Assembly (NCBI RefSeq): GCF_902459465.1
Contig: NC_047064.1
Location: forward strand, 4,056,762 to 4,120,761
Direction: 5' to 3'
DNA: 64,000 bases
From: Asterias rubens
Lineage: Eukaryota > Echinodermata > Asteroidea > Forcipulatida > Asteriidae
This document shows positions 53,801 to 64,000 of the stretch, piece after piece. The notes under the pieces were generated by a model, which was not told where the DNA came from, did no database searches, and worked only from the letters and a program-made list of their open reading frames with translations. The position numbers and the translations under genes were made by a program. Within the stretch, counting starts at the first letter, position 1, and every line of letters starts with the position of its first letter.

Positions 53801-56800
53801 TGAGCTCAATAGGAGACTTTCCAACGCTAGGTGGCAGCAGACATACCGGGTAAATTTCCATTGTTTACGTAGTTCTGAACATGCGCATAATTCTGAGAAC
53901 AATGGATTTACCCGGTAAGTCTGCTGCCCTCTATCGTCCCAGAAAGTCTCCCATTGGTCGTTGATAAGTTGTGAGATAATAAAGAAAGAAAACACACCCT
54001 TGTCACACAAAGTTGTGTGCTTTCAGATGCTTAATTTCGAGACCTCAAAATCTAATTCTGAGGTCTCAAAAAACAAATGAAATTTGTGGAAAAAAAATGT
54101 CTTTCTCGAAAACTACGTTACTTCAGAGGGGGAACGTTTCTCACAATGTTTTAAAGCAATCAACTGCTCCCCGTTACTCGTTACCAAGTAAGGTTTTATG
54201 CTAATAATTATTTTGAGTAATTACCAAAAGTGTCTAGTGCCTTTAAAGCTCTCATTTTTAGAATCATTTTTATATAGATCATTATGTCATACACGTACAT
54301 TCTTGCAAAATTAGCAATTCTAATCAAATACCAAAATAATAGTTGGTAGATTTTTAATTCTTTACTGCGCCTGTTTTTGTAACACTTTGATATATAAGAA
54401 TGCCGGTCAAAAAAGGCATCACGGTGAGGTCTTGATAAAATTTGTCAAAAATGACCCAGGCATTCATGGAACCCATTGAGAAAGGCAACAATTTTTATAG
54501 TTGATGTTTTTATTATGTCAAAATATATATAACATGTAAATTTAGTTCCAGAATATTGGTTTTTATTTTCATATGATTTCACTAGAACACAATGCAAGCA
54601 GAACTCTTTGTCGATTTAAGTAATTAACACGCATAAATTATCACATCATAGCCCAAACAAAATGTCTTAAGGTTTTTGTTATAATTTTGTCCTCAGCAGC
54701 TGTAACAAATTCTTCAACAGTAGATGATGATCCCTATTACGTCACTCACAGTCAAGTGTCATCGTCCGCAGCAAGTGGTAAGTTAACGCCAGTAGGGGAC
54801 ATCTTAGTATTTGATCCATTGTCTGTGGTTCTGAACCACATGCAGGGCCCAATTTCATGACTCTACTTACCGCCGAATTCTGCGCTTACGATCACGATTC
54901 CCCACTTACGTGCAAGCGCTGAAATTTCTGCGCTAGCCTTGTAAGTGTAGAATGCCTAGTAACGCGGAGAACGCACGCGCAGAAGCCAAAATCCGCTGCT
55001 AACCCGTGAAATACGCTTGCCGTCAGCACATAATTCCCTGCTTCCGTAAGCGCCGATTCTGTGCTTACGGTAAGCAGATCCATGAAATTGGCCCCAGGTC
55101 ACATCCTTGTCCGATCAGATACATGTAGCCCCATTTTTTTAGCGTTCCTTTGCAGCGACCAGTACATAATCTGAGTCGGTTGAGGCATTCCCATACAGCC
55201 CAGCTTGTGTCAGGTCAGGACCAGATCAGAGTTTTCTTTTGCACTAAGTTTTGTAAAAAATGATAAATGTTCATATACTATTTGTTGCAAGACCGTCATA
55301 GCCCCAAAAAATGTCTGTTAGCTTCTGCCACTCAAATTTCACTCTTTTTTTTTTTACAAATATTTTATTTTGTTTTGTTTATTCAATATTTCCTCAGAAG
55401 CAGTAACAAATTCTTCAACAGCAGATGATGATCCCTATTACGTCACTCACAGTCAAGTGTCATTGTCCGCAGCAAGTGGTAAGTTTTCTCATGATTGGAT
55501 ATCTGAGGTCCAGGACAATTGAAGGATGAGGCGGCCACGGACGCAAGTCTTTGCCAAATGATGATGATTGTCAAATTGTCACATTTATTTTGTTTTTTTT
55601 ATTTTCCACTACAGCGATAGAAAATCCCAGCAGTGTTGAAGACAATGCTGATACTCCTGAAGAACCAGAAGTGAAACCTGCAGCTCATGCGACCTCAACG
55701 AGTGATGTCGCTGAGACGGGTCAAGATGGTGAGGATGAAGATGAAGACAGTGATGAAGATGAGGAGGAAGAGGAGGAGAAAGCTCCATTTCAACTTCTTG
55801 GAGAGGTAAGATCTTCTTCAGCTGTGCCATTGAAATTTAAAAACACAGCAATCAACTTTGGGTTTTTTACTGTAATTAATTGATTTGATCATCAACCTTA
55901 CCTCACTGTCTATTAATTTTTGTGTATTCTCTGTAATATCGTTGTAGATATGTTTTCTCCTACAATTTTCTGTAAAAGAAAGCAATCTTGTCTATAATCT
56001 GAAAGCACACAACTTCGTCCAACAAGGGTGTTTTTTCTTTCATCATTTCCTCGCAACTTCGATGACCAATTGAGCCCAAATTTTCACAGGCTTGTTATTT
56101 TATGGTTATGATGGGACACACCAAGTGAGAAGACTGGTCTTTGACAATTACCAAACGTGTACCTTCCCTTTAATGAGGGGATTTATTTAAACCTATGTTC
56201 CAATGGTGGTACTGGTCGTAGCTGAGGCTGCTCCAGCCATTTTATAGCTGGGATGTTTACCTTCAGTATTTGGCTTCAAAATAGCTCATGAAGCTCTAGT
56301 CGGTCAAAACAGCACATACACTCATACTTATTCAAACATGTCTTGTTGCCACTTGTTGTACAGTTTTTGGAAGCAGTCATGGAGGAAGACTATGAGAATG
56401 CAGAGAAGCTTTGTAAGATGGGTAAGTTAGTTGAATCGAAAAGGATATTTTTTTCAAGTATATTAGATATGATGATTTTGTGAAAGGTGCAAAAGTGTAC
56501 ACACCATTCTCCTACATGTGCAAGTGTGTAACTCAGTGCTTGTTGACTTGATTTTAATTGCATTGTATATTTTATATTTTTGCTTTGTTTCCATTTCCCT
56601 TTACGTTATATGTAACTTTGTGCCTTTTGAAACAATTCTGATTGCATATTTCTTATTTCATATGTTTGTGTTTGTCTTTTGTGAATTGCCTTGTGAATTT
56701 TGTATGTCTCAAATTGTGTGTTTATCAATTTTGCTTTACATACCTTTATTCCTTGGACTAACTGTTTGATTGCTATTGAATTTGAAGCCAAAGATTTTTA

Positions 56801-59136
56801 TTTGTATATCTTTATTCTATTGAACCGCTGTTTAATTGCCCATTTGCTAATGACCTTCAAGTCAAAGATTTTATTGTTGCATCTTTATTCTTTGGAATCA
56901 CTGTTGAATTGCTATTGAATTTGAAGTCCTATGTTATTGTTATGCTATTAATTTTAAGTTGTATGTAATTGTCTTGTGTATTCTTATACTTTATAGTTAG
57001 GCCTACACTTTATACATGTATAAATCAGTCCAGATTTTAGTGTTGTGTTTTACCTTTCGTAGATTGCAAAAAACACCCCTCTCCGAGATCCTGTATATTA
57101 CATCATTGCAAAATTGGCCAAAGTACCTTGTTCCAACATGCTGGTGCCCATGGCCTCCCATTTAACCAACAGCGCTAGTCTTGGTTCCTAGATCATTGGT
57201 GTTGCGTGGTCACACTAAACCAACGTTCCGATTATGCACGGCAAAAACTGTACACGCTTGTAATGAACGAACGCTAGCGGGCGCTCTGTTTCTCTGATTT
57301 CCGGATCTCACCATGTCCTGTGCTCACCATGGTGAGATCTAAATCAGAGAAACAGAGCGCCCGCTAGCGTTCGTTCATTACAAGCGTGTACTGTTTTTGC
57401 CGTGCATAATCGGAACGTTGGTTGTGTGTGACCGCGCAACACCAATGGTCTTGGAACTAAGACTACAACAGCGCCCAATTTCATATCACTGCTTACCACA
57501 GAATACTGTGCTTCGCCCGCCCTGTAATGTATATGATTCCATAGGCTAGAGTTTCGTGGTAAGCAGAGTCATGAAATTGGACCCAAACCATAAACAAAAA
57601 TTCTTTCTTAAGTTTTGCCATACTCCTTATATGCAAGATTACATAGCTTACTAATTCTTAAATACGTAATTTACCGTTTTGGGGATTTTTTGTTCTTATT
57701 ATGTTTTTCCAGGTAGGCCTATTTTAAACAAAATTTACAATATTATCTGTACAATGATTTTTAACATTCTTTTTTTTAAATATTTCCTTCACAGTTCTGA
57801 TGTATGAACCTGACAATGCTGAGGCCAAACAGTTCCAACCACTGATTGAAGAAATGCTTAAGAGAGGTAAACAATTAATATTGTAGTTGCTAAAGACATT
57901 AAAGAGAACATTTTCAATATCTACAGTTTGGAAATCTTATTATTTTGTACTTGCACAAAGTCAAATTCTGTTTTTGTTTGTTCAAATGTCTCAAAGGTGA
58001 ACACTCTGTTAGTGCTTCCTGGGTTGTATCAAATACTTGGGTGTGATCCCTGGCTATACAGCAGTTACAGGTTGTATGGCTTCTGACTAGCACCCATGAA
58101 CAAAGATATTGACAAAATAGAGAGACCCCCAGCAGAGGGCTAGATAGCTCAGCTGGTGCTCTTTGACTATTTCGTCCTTCAGTTTGTTGCTAATTTATTG
58201 TTTTATCGCACTTTGAGTTTCAGTCATGAATGTAAGGGGCTTTCAGTCATTTTATAAGTATTTAAGTGAAAAGTTTTAGTATAACTTGTTATTAGTGTGT
58301 GCTGATTAGAGTAATTTTTACCTGTTTTCTTTTAAAATATTTGTTGTCTAATTTAGAACGAGAAGCCCAGTTATGGGGGAGCGGCAGCGAGGATGATTCT
58401 GATGATTCCGATGATTCTGATGAAGAGGATTCTGATGATGATGATTCAGACGATGACGATGAGTCAGACGATGACGATGATAGGTGAGTATTTTCAAATG
58501 TGATTTACACGGCAGTGGATGGTTTGGTTTCGACAGAACTCTTCCAGATTTCCTGACAGTACTTTTTGTGGATAAGGTGCTTTGTGCCAAGCGTGTTGCA
58601 TCACATATTCACAAATGAGCCAAAGAGTTTTGACTTCCTGCAGGCATTATTTGTACACAGCTCAATCGAATTGTAGAACACAAGTTTTGTCAGAGAGCGT
58701 CTGGCTGTCATTTGGACACCCCGTTTGAAATTTGAAAACCCTGTTTTATCAGTAACATGTAAAAGTATTGTAAGTGAATAGTATGGACACCCAGGTTTTA
58801 AATTTCCAGCAACCCTTTTTCCAAATCCTGGCTAAAACCTTGGTTTTCCCAATAACAATGGACGGCACAGACATGACAGACGATCTGGCTTAAAGTTGAA
58901 TTAAGTTTTTTTTTGTATTATTTTGATTATGTTAATTGTATTAATTGTTTTTTTAAATTGTAAACTGATTTTTTGTTTCCATTTATTTCTTTTGACCTAT
59001 CTATGGAAAAAAAAAATCTTATTCAACATTGATTATTCTAAATAGCCCCTTATACACTGTAATAACATATATTTTTATTTTCAGTTCATCCAGTGAGGAA
59101 AGTGACTCAGCTGAAAATGCAGAAGAGGAGAAATAA
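50835..59136 (+). CDS. ERICH2: Glutamate-rich protein 2 (ERICH2)-like
   Basis: Twelve exons join in frame: 50835-50944, 51880-51916, 52272-52323, 52761-53019, 53314-53651, 54697-54777, 55398-55478, 55615-55805, 56364-56421, 57795-57866, 58357-58483 and 59085-59136, for 485 residues from this ATG. The first two thirds are Ser, Arg and Gln rich and unstructured. The conserved core is FLEAVMEEDYENAEKLCKM, then LMYEPDNAEAKQFQPLIEEM, matching the helical motif near the C-terminus of ERICH2. It is flanked by Asp/Glu/Ser tracts and ends EENAEEEK-like. Exons 6 and 7 are near-identical copies coding DDDPYYVTHSQVS. ERICH2 has no established biochemical role; the name rests on the core motif. The exon starting 50831 may have partners upstream, so the start is provisional. 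Confidence 0.8.
51020..51306 (+). mobile_element. LINE/SINE-type repeat
   Basis: CCTTGAGCAAGACACTTAAC and GTAAAAGAACCCAAAGTGAA, GAAGGGGTTCGCC, GTGGCTG and CACCTTGTAAGGTG match the elements at 41583-41900 (reverse) and 63640-63930. It lies in intron 1 of the ERICH2-like gene. Confidence 0.65.
51307..51693. mobile_element. TTAA hairpin MITE, family 1
   Basis: Both TTAA ends are present, with the internal GAGACCTCAAGTTCTAAACT / TTGAGGTCTC hairpin. It directly abuts the repeat ending at 51306. Confidence 0.9.
52427..52520 (+). mobile_element. tRNA-derived SINE fragment
   Basis: GGGCTAGATAGAGCGCTGGT is followed by a good polymerase III B box, GGTTCAAATCC at 52467-52477. The A box appears to have lost about 13 bases. 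The tail CCCGCTCTAGTCA is repeated at 52500. Confidence 0.65.
52524..52629 (-). pseudogene. Copy of the FBXL17-like start exon
   Basis: Nearly identical to 46110-46216, including the ATG, about 22 codons (MDDDRSTDSDEEGER) and the splice acceptor. It sits in an intron of the ERICH2-like gene, between a SINE fragment and a run of about 23 T. No downstream exons follow. Confidence 0.9.
53704..54246. mobile_element. TTAA hairpin MITE, family 1, with nested insertion
   Basis: A complete family-1 element is interrupted at GAGCTCAAT by the foldback element at 53811-53953. Host sequence resumes at ATTGGTCGTTGA. Confidence 0.9.
53811..53953. mobile_element. Foldback MITE, AGGAGACTTTC family
   Basis: Left AGGAGACTTTCCAACGCTAG with GGCAGCAGAC and CGGGTAAATTTCCATTGTTT. 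Right is the inverse: AACAATGGATTTACCCGGTA, GTCTGCTGCC, GAAAGTCTCCC. A second copy is at 62869-63010. Confidence 0.9.
54845..55095. mobile_element. Foldback MITE, GGGCCCAATTTCATG family
   Basis: Ends GGGCCCAATTTCATGACTCT and ATCCATGAAATTGGCCCC are inverted; the interior TCTGCGCTTACGATCACG matches the 6510-6696 copy. It lies in an intron of the ERICH2-like gene. Confidence 0.85.
55990..56173. mobile_element. TTAA hairpin MITE, family 2, right half only
   Basis: From AATCTGAAAGCACACAACTT to CCAAACGTGTACCTTCCCTTTAA. The left half is absent. Confidence 0.8.
57172..57474. mobile_element. Near-perfect 300-bp palindrome (foldback element)
   Basis: Two arms of about 145 bp meet near CTCACCATGTCCTGTGCTCA. 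Left arm blocks: GCGCTAGTCTTGGTTCC, CATTGGTGTTGCGTGGTCAC, GAACGAACGCTAGCGGGCGC; each recurs inverted on the right. It lies in an intron of the ERICH2-like gene. A short relative is at 8803-8958. Confidence 0.9.
57471..57584. mobile_element. Small foldback MITE, GGGCCCAATTTCATG family
   Basis: GCGCCCAATTTCATATCACT at the left and GCAGAGTCATGAAATTGGAC at the right are inverted. It overlaps the right tip of the large palindrome. Confidence 0.7.
58079..58167 (+). repeat. 88-bp dispersed repeat, copy 1
   Basis: GCTTCTGACTAGCACCCATG to GGCTAGATAGCTCAGCTGGT, ending GCTCTTTGA. Identical over its length to 59242-59329. The end carries a tRNA A-box-like word, like the head of the SINE at 52427. Confidence 0.85.
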
Positions 59137-60235
59137 AGAAAATATACCTGAGCATCTGACGTCTTTGTTCAGTGGATCCATTCAAGCAACCCATGGAACC
59201 AGTAAGAAGCATTATATTTTGTTAACTTTTCACTAAATGTAGCTTCTGACTAGCACCCATGAACAAAGATATTGACAAAATAGAGAGACCCCCAGCAGAG
59301 GGCTAGATAGCTCAGCTGGTGCTCTTTGATTGTGGATCTTTGGATGAGATTGTAAGCCAAGGCTTTATAGAATGGATGACTGTAACTTAACCATACTTAG
59401 GAGCTTGATCAGTGACAGAAGACCATCTGAAATATTAATACTGAGTCCGTATTTGAAACTTTGCATGGTGGAAATACGATATTCACATGCAGTAAAGGTT
59501 TGCGGTAACACCATGTAATGATAATCTCTAAATGAGTTGGGGGTGGTTCTGAAAAGAACCGTTAGTTTCGACTTGACGTTTTGATCAGTATGCTGTGATC
59601 GTCTTCTGAAGAAAGTCCAGCAAACAAGCCATAATGGATATGGCCCAAATAATGGCTGTAAAAGGCAATATTTTACACTTAGCATGAAAGTGTGTGTGCC
59701 TGAATAAAATTGCTGTTGTGCGCATGCGTTCTTTAACAAACTCTTTATAACACATCTGCTGCTGAAGTTTGTCTAAAACTCTGTAAATAAATAAGTAATC
59801 TGCTGCCCTATATTGGTGAAATATTCATTAACCATGACACACATCCATCAAAGTGAGAACAATATTACAATGTTTGCATTAGTTCATGAACAAGTCTCTC
59901 GCTGAATTTGAACACGTAGCGCTCGGTAAAAATTATAAACCTGATAGGTTTCGACCAATAGGAATGAAGAAACTGTCTTATAAGAACAGGTGCAAGCTTG
60001 CGTGTCACGCCCATGTTTCAACACTTTTTACTGGTCATAAACAAAGGTTTATACACACCCACGTGACGCGCTATCCACCAATAGGGATAGAGAAACTGTC
60101 TGAGGTATTTATGAATATAACTTTTTATCTACTCTTATTACCATAACAGCATTGTTAACAACTAATGTGTGTCGCAAACAAGTTCCTATTTATAACTTGC
60201 TTTTCGGCTTATTGACTGTCTCGATAGAGTATTTA
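59137..60235. other. Downstream of the ERICH2-like gene, no gene seen
   Basis: Probable 3' untranslated region, then the second copy of the 88-bp repeat (59242-59329). At 59930-60105 the words CCAATAGGRATRRAGAAACT and GTGACGCG-type words occur twice. The minus-strand open frame at 59365-59739 has no recognisable domain. Confidence 0.35.
59242..59329 (+). repeat. 88-bp dispersed repeat, copy 2
   Basis: The same sequence and orientation as 58079-58167, 1.16 kb downstream. Confidence 0.85.
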
Positions 60236-60609
60236 CCATAGAGCTATATATATTGACTAGAGCACTTACTTGCTCTGCGTTTTGAAGCCTTCCTAGGCGC
60301 AGACATGTTTGATGTGTTGCCCGAATTCGAAACGATTTTAATTTTAAGAGAACACACATTGCAGCGATTTTTTTAAATATTTGGCGTGTGCGTTTATCGT
60401 ACGCGACTGCCCAATCGCGTACGTCTGCGCTACGAAAACTGTAACTTCGACTTGATTGACGTACTTGCAATAGCCGTACAATTGCCATACAAAATTTCAA
60501 GCTTTTGTATTGGTTTGTACATAAACATGGATGCGCCCACACGGCTTCAAAACCTTAGTGCGTGTATAACGGGGTGTTAACGCTCTAGTCAATATATATA
60601 GCTCTATGG
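60236..60609. mobile_element. MITE with 28-bp terminal inverted repeats
   Basis: It starts CCATAGAGCTATATATATTG and continues ACTAGAGC; the right end is its inverse, ending AATATATATAGCTCTATGG. 374 bp, interior without coding capacity. Confidence 0.85.
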
Positions 60610-61392
60610 TATTAACAGATGGTAAGAATGGGAATCATTAAATAAAATTATTAATTTCTTGAAAAGTACACGTTTTACAATTTATAATCCGTCCGTTTTT
60701 TATTTAATACATTCATTGTGCTGTGAAATTTTAAACAATACAGCTTCATATACTATGAGTAAACAACTTGACATTTGTAAATCTTTATGAAAACAGAACT
60801 AACTTTAAGTATGTATATTTGCTATATAAAAAACTGTTGTCCAAAAATTCTAGATATGTATGTATGAAATGTACATGTGTTGATGCATATGAAAATTATT
60901 TAATAATGTTTCAGTTTGCTTAATAATAGTTATTCAAGTTTATCAAGGGAAATTAAAGGCTCATACCTTTTGAGTTAAAAAGAGATATTGTTTAACCTGT
61001 AATTGTAAGTCATTGCCGAGAACCTTCCAATCTAAAGCGCCCTCTATGGGAAACTTTGTGGGGTAATGCGCGCAGTTTTTTTGTGCGTAAATTTGGTTAA
61101 TAAGTGATGTCAATGATTCAAATTCAAAGGCAATCTAACCCGTGACAAGATGCCAAATTCACGTTATGCAAAACATGGTGCATTCACAAACCGCCACGCA
61201 GAAACTGAACTGGACGCATCCTGCTGTTAGTAAGTGTGACGTAATTCCACTGTTATCCACGCCAACTTCACAAACTGGTTCCACTGATTATACTAGAACA
61301 CCATAGGAGTTGCATTCAGCTTGTTTTCCTTTGATGATTTATGCGAGAACGGTTCAATAATTGGACTTGACCATTACACACTCTTCAAAGAC
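60610..61392. other. AT-rich intergenic sequence
   Basis: No gene, RNA or clear repeat seen. Confidence 0.35.
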
Positions 61393-61495
61393 TAAAGCCC
61401 GGTTCATACTTCCTCCCTCGAATGCGAATGCGAATGCGATGCAAGTTCGACATTCGTATCGCATTCGCATTCGCAGAAAGTATGTACCGGGCTTA
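61393..61495. mobile_element. Small MITE with GAATGCGAATGC arms
   Basis: TAAAGCCCGGTTCATACTT at the left, AAGTATGTACCGGGCTTA at the right. The inner GAATGCGAATGCGA is inverted as TCGCATTCGCATTC. Confidence 0.85.
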
Positions 61496-61793
61496 AAGGT
61501 ATGCTCAGAAAAAAACAGTTTCTGACATAAGAAACACTTTTGAACTATGAAACACTGCTGTGATGCAATGACTTCCAAACGTTGTGTGATGTTTATTTGT
61601 CCGAACCTTTCACTGCACCCAGTGAACACTGGATGAATGACGGATTTGCAAAAAAAAAGAGTCTTTGACCATGTTGTTCTCCACCAAGGGCCACAGGTTG
61701 ATGTGGTAGTGAGGCCGACAGCAAATTGAGATCTATTGCTCATGATTACTTGATACTTAAGTGCATAGTCAATGTATATTAACATCATAATAC

Positions 61794-62170
61794 TTAAAGG
61801 CGCTGAACACGATTGGTAATTGTCAAAGATTAGTATTCTCACTTGGGTATCCCAACATATGCATAAAATAACAAGCCTGTGAAATTTTTTACTCAATTGG
61901 TCATTGAAGTTGCACGAAAATGATGAAAGAAAAAACACCCTTGTTGTACAAAATAGTGTGCTTTCAGATAGGAATAAAAGGCTTCTGGCCAGAAGTCTTT
62001 TATTAATTTAGTGAGAAATTACCTCTTTCTCAAAAACTATGTTACTTTAGAGGGAGTCATTTCTCACAATGTTTTATACTATCAACAGCTCTCCGTTGCT
62101 CGTTAACAAGTAAGATTTTATGCTAGTATATATTTTGAGTAATTACCAAGAAACGTGTACAGTGCCTTTA
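61794..62170. mobile_element. TTAA hairpin MITE, family 1/2 hybrid
   Basis: The left side starts like family 1 (TTAAAGGCGCTGAACACGAT), but the centre and right carry the family-2 AAGGCTTCTGGCCAGAAGTC hairpin and AAACGTGTACAGTGCCTTTA end. Confidence 0.8.
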
Positions 62171-62366
62171 GTATAGCCTCCACGTAAAGTCAATCTCCTT
62201 ATCACACTTGATGATGACTGTGCAAAACATATTTGGTACAGTTTAAACCATAAACCATGCAGGTTGGGCATGCACATTATGGAGTTGTGGCTATGTACAC
62301 TGTAAGTATTAATTATAGAGAAGGATTTTGGGTGTATTGGCTGCTGGTTGCCGACTACATCCCACT

Positions 62367-62594
62367 GGACCCTTTTCATGAAATATGCTAATTACATTCA
62401 CACATGCGTACAGATCCTGTTGCATGTATTGGTTGGTAAACACCATAGAGTTGTACACTAAGCAGACGCCCAATGCGTCTGCATCACGCAGCCATTAGCC
62501 GTGTACAAAACAGCGCGGTGTTCCCTCATTTTGGCAACCAAAATGTAAGTGCGCACGCACTATGTGCAATTTACATATTTCATGGGAAGGGTCC
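62367..62594. mobile_element. Foldback MITE, GGACCCTTCCCATGAAATA family
   Basis: Left GGACCCTTTTCATGAAATAT, right ATATTTCATGGGAAGGGTCC. The interior matches the inner element at 33313-33481. Confidence 0.85.
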
Positions 62595-62868
62595 ATTAAC
62601 AGACTGCACAGCCTGAGAGCACTTACTCGCGCGGGCTCAGCAGTTTCGCGAGAATACCACTAGCGTCGCAGGAATCGTGGAGAGAGTCTGAGAATGCTAT
62701 CACCACAACAGAGACATGTTAAACAAGTTGTCGACAAGTCTAGGGTCTTAGAGGTGGAAGGTTTGGAAAGAAACACCTACACCAAACCTGAACACCTAAA
62801 ATCCTTCCAAGGGTCGAAAAATATATCAAGCTTGATTCTTGATTCTTGAAAGTTACTTTTGCTCTAAT

Positions 62869-63010
62869 AGGAGACTTTGGAACGCTAGGAGGCAGCAGAC
62901 TTACCAGGTAAATTTCCATTGTTTGCGTAGTTATGAGCGTGCGCACTTTACCGAGAACAATGGATTTTACCTGATATGTCCGCTGCCACCAAGCATCCCG
63001 AATGTCTCCC
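62869..63010. mobile_element. Foldback MITE, AGGAGACTTTC family, solo copy
   Basis: The same structure as 53811-53953: AGGAGACTTTGGAACGCTAG to GAATGTCTCCC, with CAGCAGAC and CGCTGCC arms. Confidence 0.85.
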
Positions 63011-63034
63011 ATTGGATAAGGCTGCTTGATTTCA

Positions 63035-63192
63035 TCATAGCGTCTTGATTGCCCGCATCAGAGCTGCCTTGAGGTGGTGCTCCTGTTTGACGGGACCGTG
63101 AAGGCAGAAGTAGAGACCTGTTGCCATCTCGGCCTTCATGGTGTCACTGAAACCAAAGTCCAACACTGTACCTGGAACCTGGACGTGATAGA
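63035..63192 (-). CDS. Terminal exon of an unrecognised minus-strand gene
   Basis: The minus strand reads VPGTVLDFGFSDTMKAEM, then ATGLYFCLHGPVKQEHHLKA, ending AIKTL and a TGA at 63037-63035. A possible acceptor (CACGTCCAG) precedes the first residues. Composition is ordinary for a folded protein, unlike the surrounding repeats. I do not recognise the family. Earlier exons would lie beyond the window or in 63.2-64 kb. Confidence 0.45.
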
Positions 63193-63639
63193 CACACACA
63201 TTCATAAGCATACTCGGGAAAGCACTGGATAAACGGTGCTCATCAAACATCAGTGTATTAAGGCTAAAACCAAAATCATACTTACAACTGCTTAATTTGC
63301 TTGGACCATTTTGTCAATCGCACCCCACACTGATGGACAAGTTTTAAGGTTCATTTATTGGTATTGGTAAAAAGACATTGGTATACATGTAAAAACAACG
63401 TTTGTGTAAAAATTATTGATGTACTCATCACTGTTAACATTTTTTGCCATTCAGTGTTTCTATGAAGTGACATATCAGGACACGCCATTTTTGTTGCCTT
63501 GGAGGGAATCTACTATTGAAGCAAATTTGTTTTCTTGGCAGACTAAGGTTTTAACCTGTCACACTGATGAGGTCATGAAATCCAAAGATTAAACCTGCTT
63601 CAAGTACATATCCCGTGTAGTCAGAAATGTTGCTATTGG
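63193..63639. other. Intron or intergenic sequence, nothing recognised
   Basis: AT-rich, no open frame with recognisable motifs and no repeat seen. Confidence 0.3.
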
Positions 63640-63930
63640 TTCATGTTCAGTCACCACATATCTACCAATATCTACCAATACATATGTTGCGTAACGCATG
63701 TAAAAAAAACAGTGTACTTATCAAAAGAGAAGGGGTTCGCCCCGGTGTTCCTGGCTGTGGCTGCTGTACGCGCTGCAGCACAACCCTTATGGTGCTATAC
63801 GTAATTGGGTCTCAGAACTCATCACTGCAATAGCCAATCTTTTTGAAAGTTTGTATATATATTCAGCGCCTTGAGTACCTTGTTTGGTAAATACGTGCGC
63901 TATTTAAGACATAAGAGTAATGGCATAGTT
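63640..63930 (+). mobile_element. LINE 3' end fragment
   Basis: GAGAAGGGGTTCGCCCCGGT, TTCAGCGCCTTGAGTACC, TTGTTTGGTAAATACGTGCG and GCTATTTAAGACATAAGAGT match the reverse complement of 41583-41900. Confidence 0.75.
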
Positions 63931-64000
63931 GGCTGCAGATTGTGCTGCATCAATTTGTAAATCCAAGTTTACGTAGTTCTGTAAACCTGTCGTAAAACCA

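Noticed and set aside
59365-59739. 124-codon minus-strand frame
   Set aside because: It contains a TTTCGACTTGACGTTTTGAT block that looks like a dispersed repeat, and no domain is seen.
60386-60580. Open frame between the ends of the 60.2-kb MITE
   Set aside because: It lies wholly inside a 374-bp element with inverted ends; chance open frame.

Overview
This is a eukaryotic, animal-type window: every recognisable gene is split by GT-AG introns, and the intergenic and intronic DNA is packed with short non-autonomous DNA transposons, LINE and SINE pieces and microsatellites. The deuterostome-like gene set (an FBXL17-type F-box/LRR gene, an ERICH2-type gene, a Praja-like RING-H2 gene) and the density of one TTAA-flanked hairpin element suggest a marine invertebrate deuterostome. 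An echinoderm such as a sea star is my best guess, but this is an inference from style and not from a search.

Left part (1-25.5 kb). A plus-strand gene, cut by the window start, ends at 5860. It encodes EGF-like repeats and a single membrane span, and a tandem duplication of about 2 kb has copied one half-EGF exon. Next comes a head-to-head gene pair. A minus-strand gene (13907 down to 7761) and a plus-strand gene (14822 to about 25 kb) share 0.9 kb between their start codons. Both have a signal-peptide first exon ending in phase 0, a tiny second exon, a third exon of about 26 codons that looks like a short coiled coil, and then phase-1 introns leading to a low-complexity tail (Q-rich in one, acidic in the other). 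I read them as paralogs of a secreted or membrane-anchored family that I cannot name. The acidic one has a membrane span in a neighbouring frame, one base off. The Q-rich one has an in-frame stop.

Middle part (26-46.2 kb). A five-exon plus-strand gene (29437-36123) encodes a long disordered region and a C-terminal RING-H2 domain of Praja type. A six-exon minus-strand gene (46171-42242) encodes an FBXL17-like F-box/LRR ubiquitin ligase adaptor. Two ubiquitin-pathway genes are therefore neighbours, converging on each other.

Right part (46-64 kb). A 12-exon plus-strand gene (50835-59136) encodes an ERICH2-like protein with a duplicated 81-bp exon. One of its introns carries a near-identical 106-bp copy of the FBXL17-like start exon. 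The window ends with one terminal exon of an unrecognised minus-strand gene at 63 kb.

Repeats fill the rest: at least 18 copies of TTAA-ended hairpin elements in three related families, several foldback families with long terminal inverted repeats, two LINE copies with reverse transcriptase coding capacity, tRNA-derived SINE pieces, and a 708-bp compound AAAC/AAGC microsatellite.
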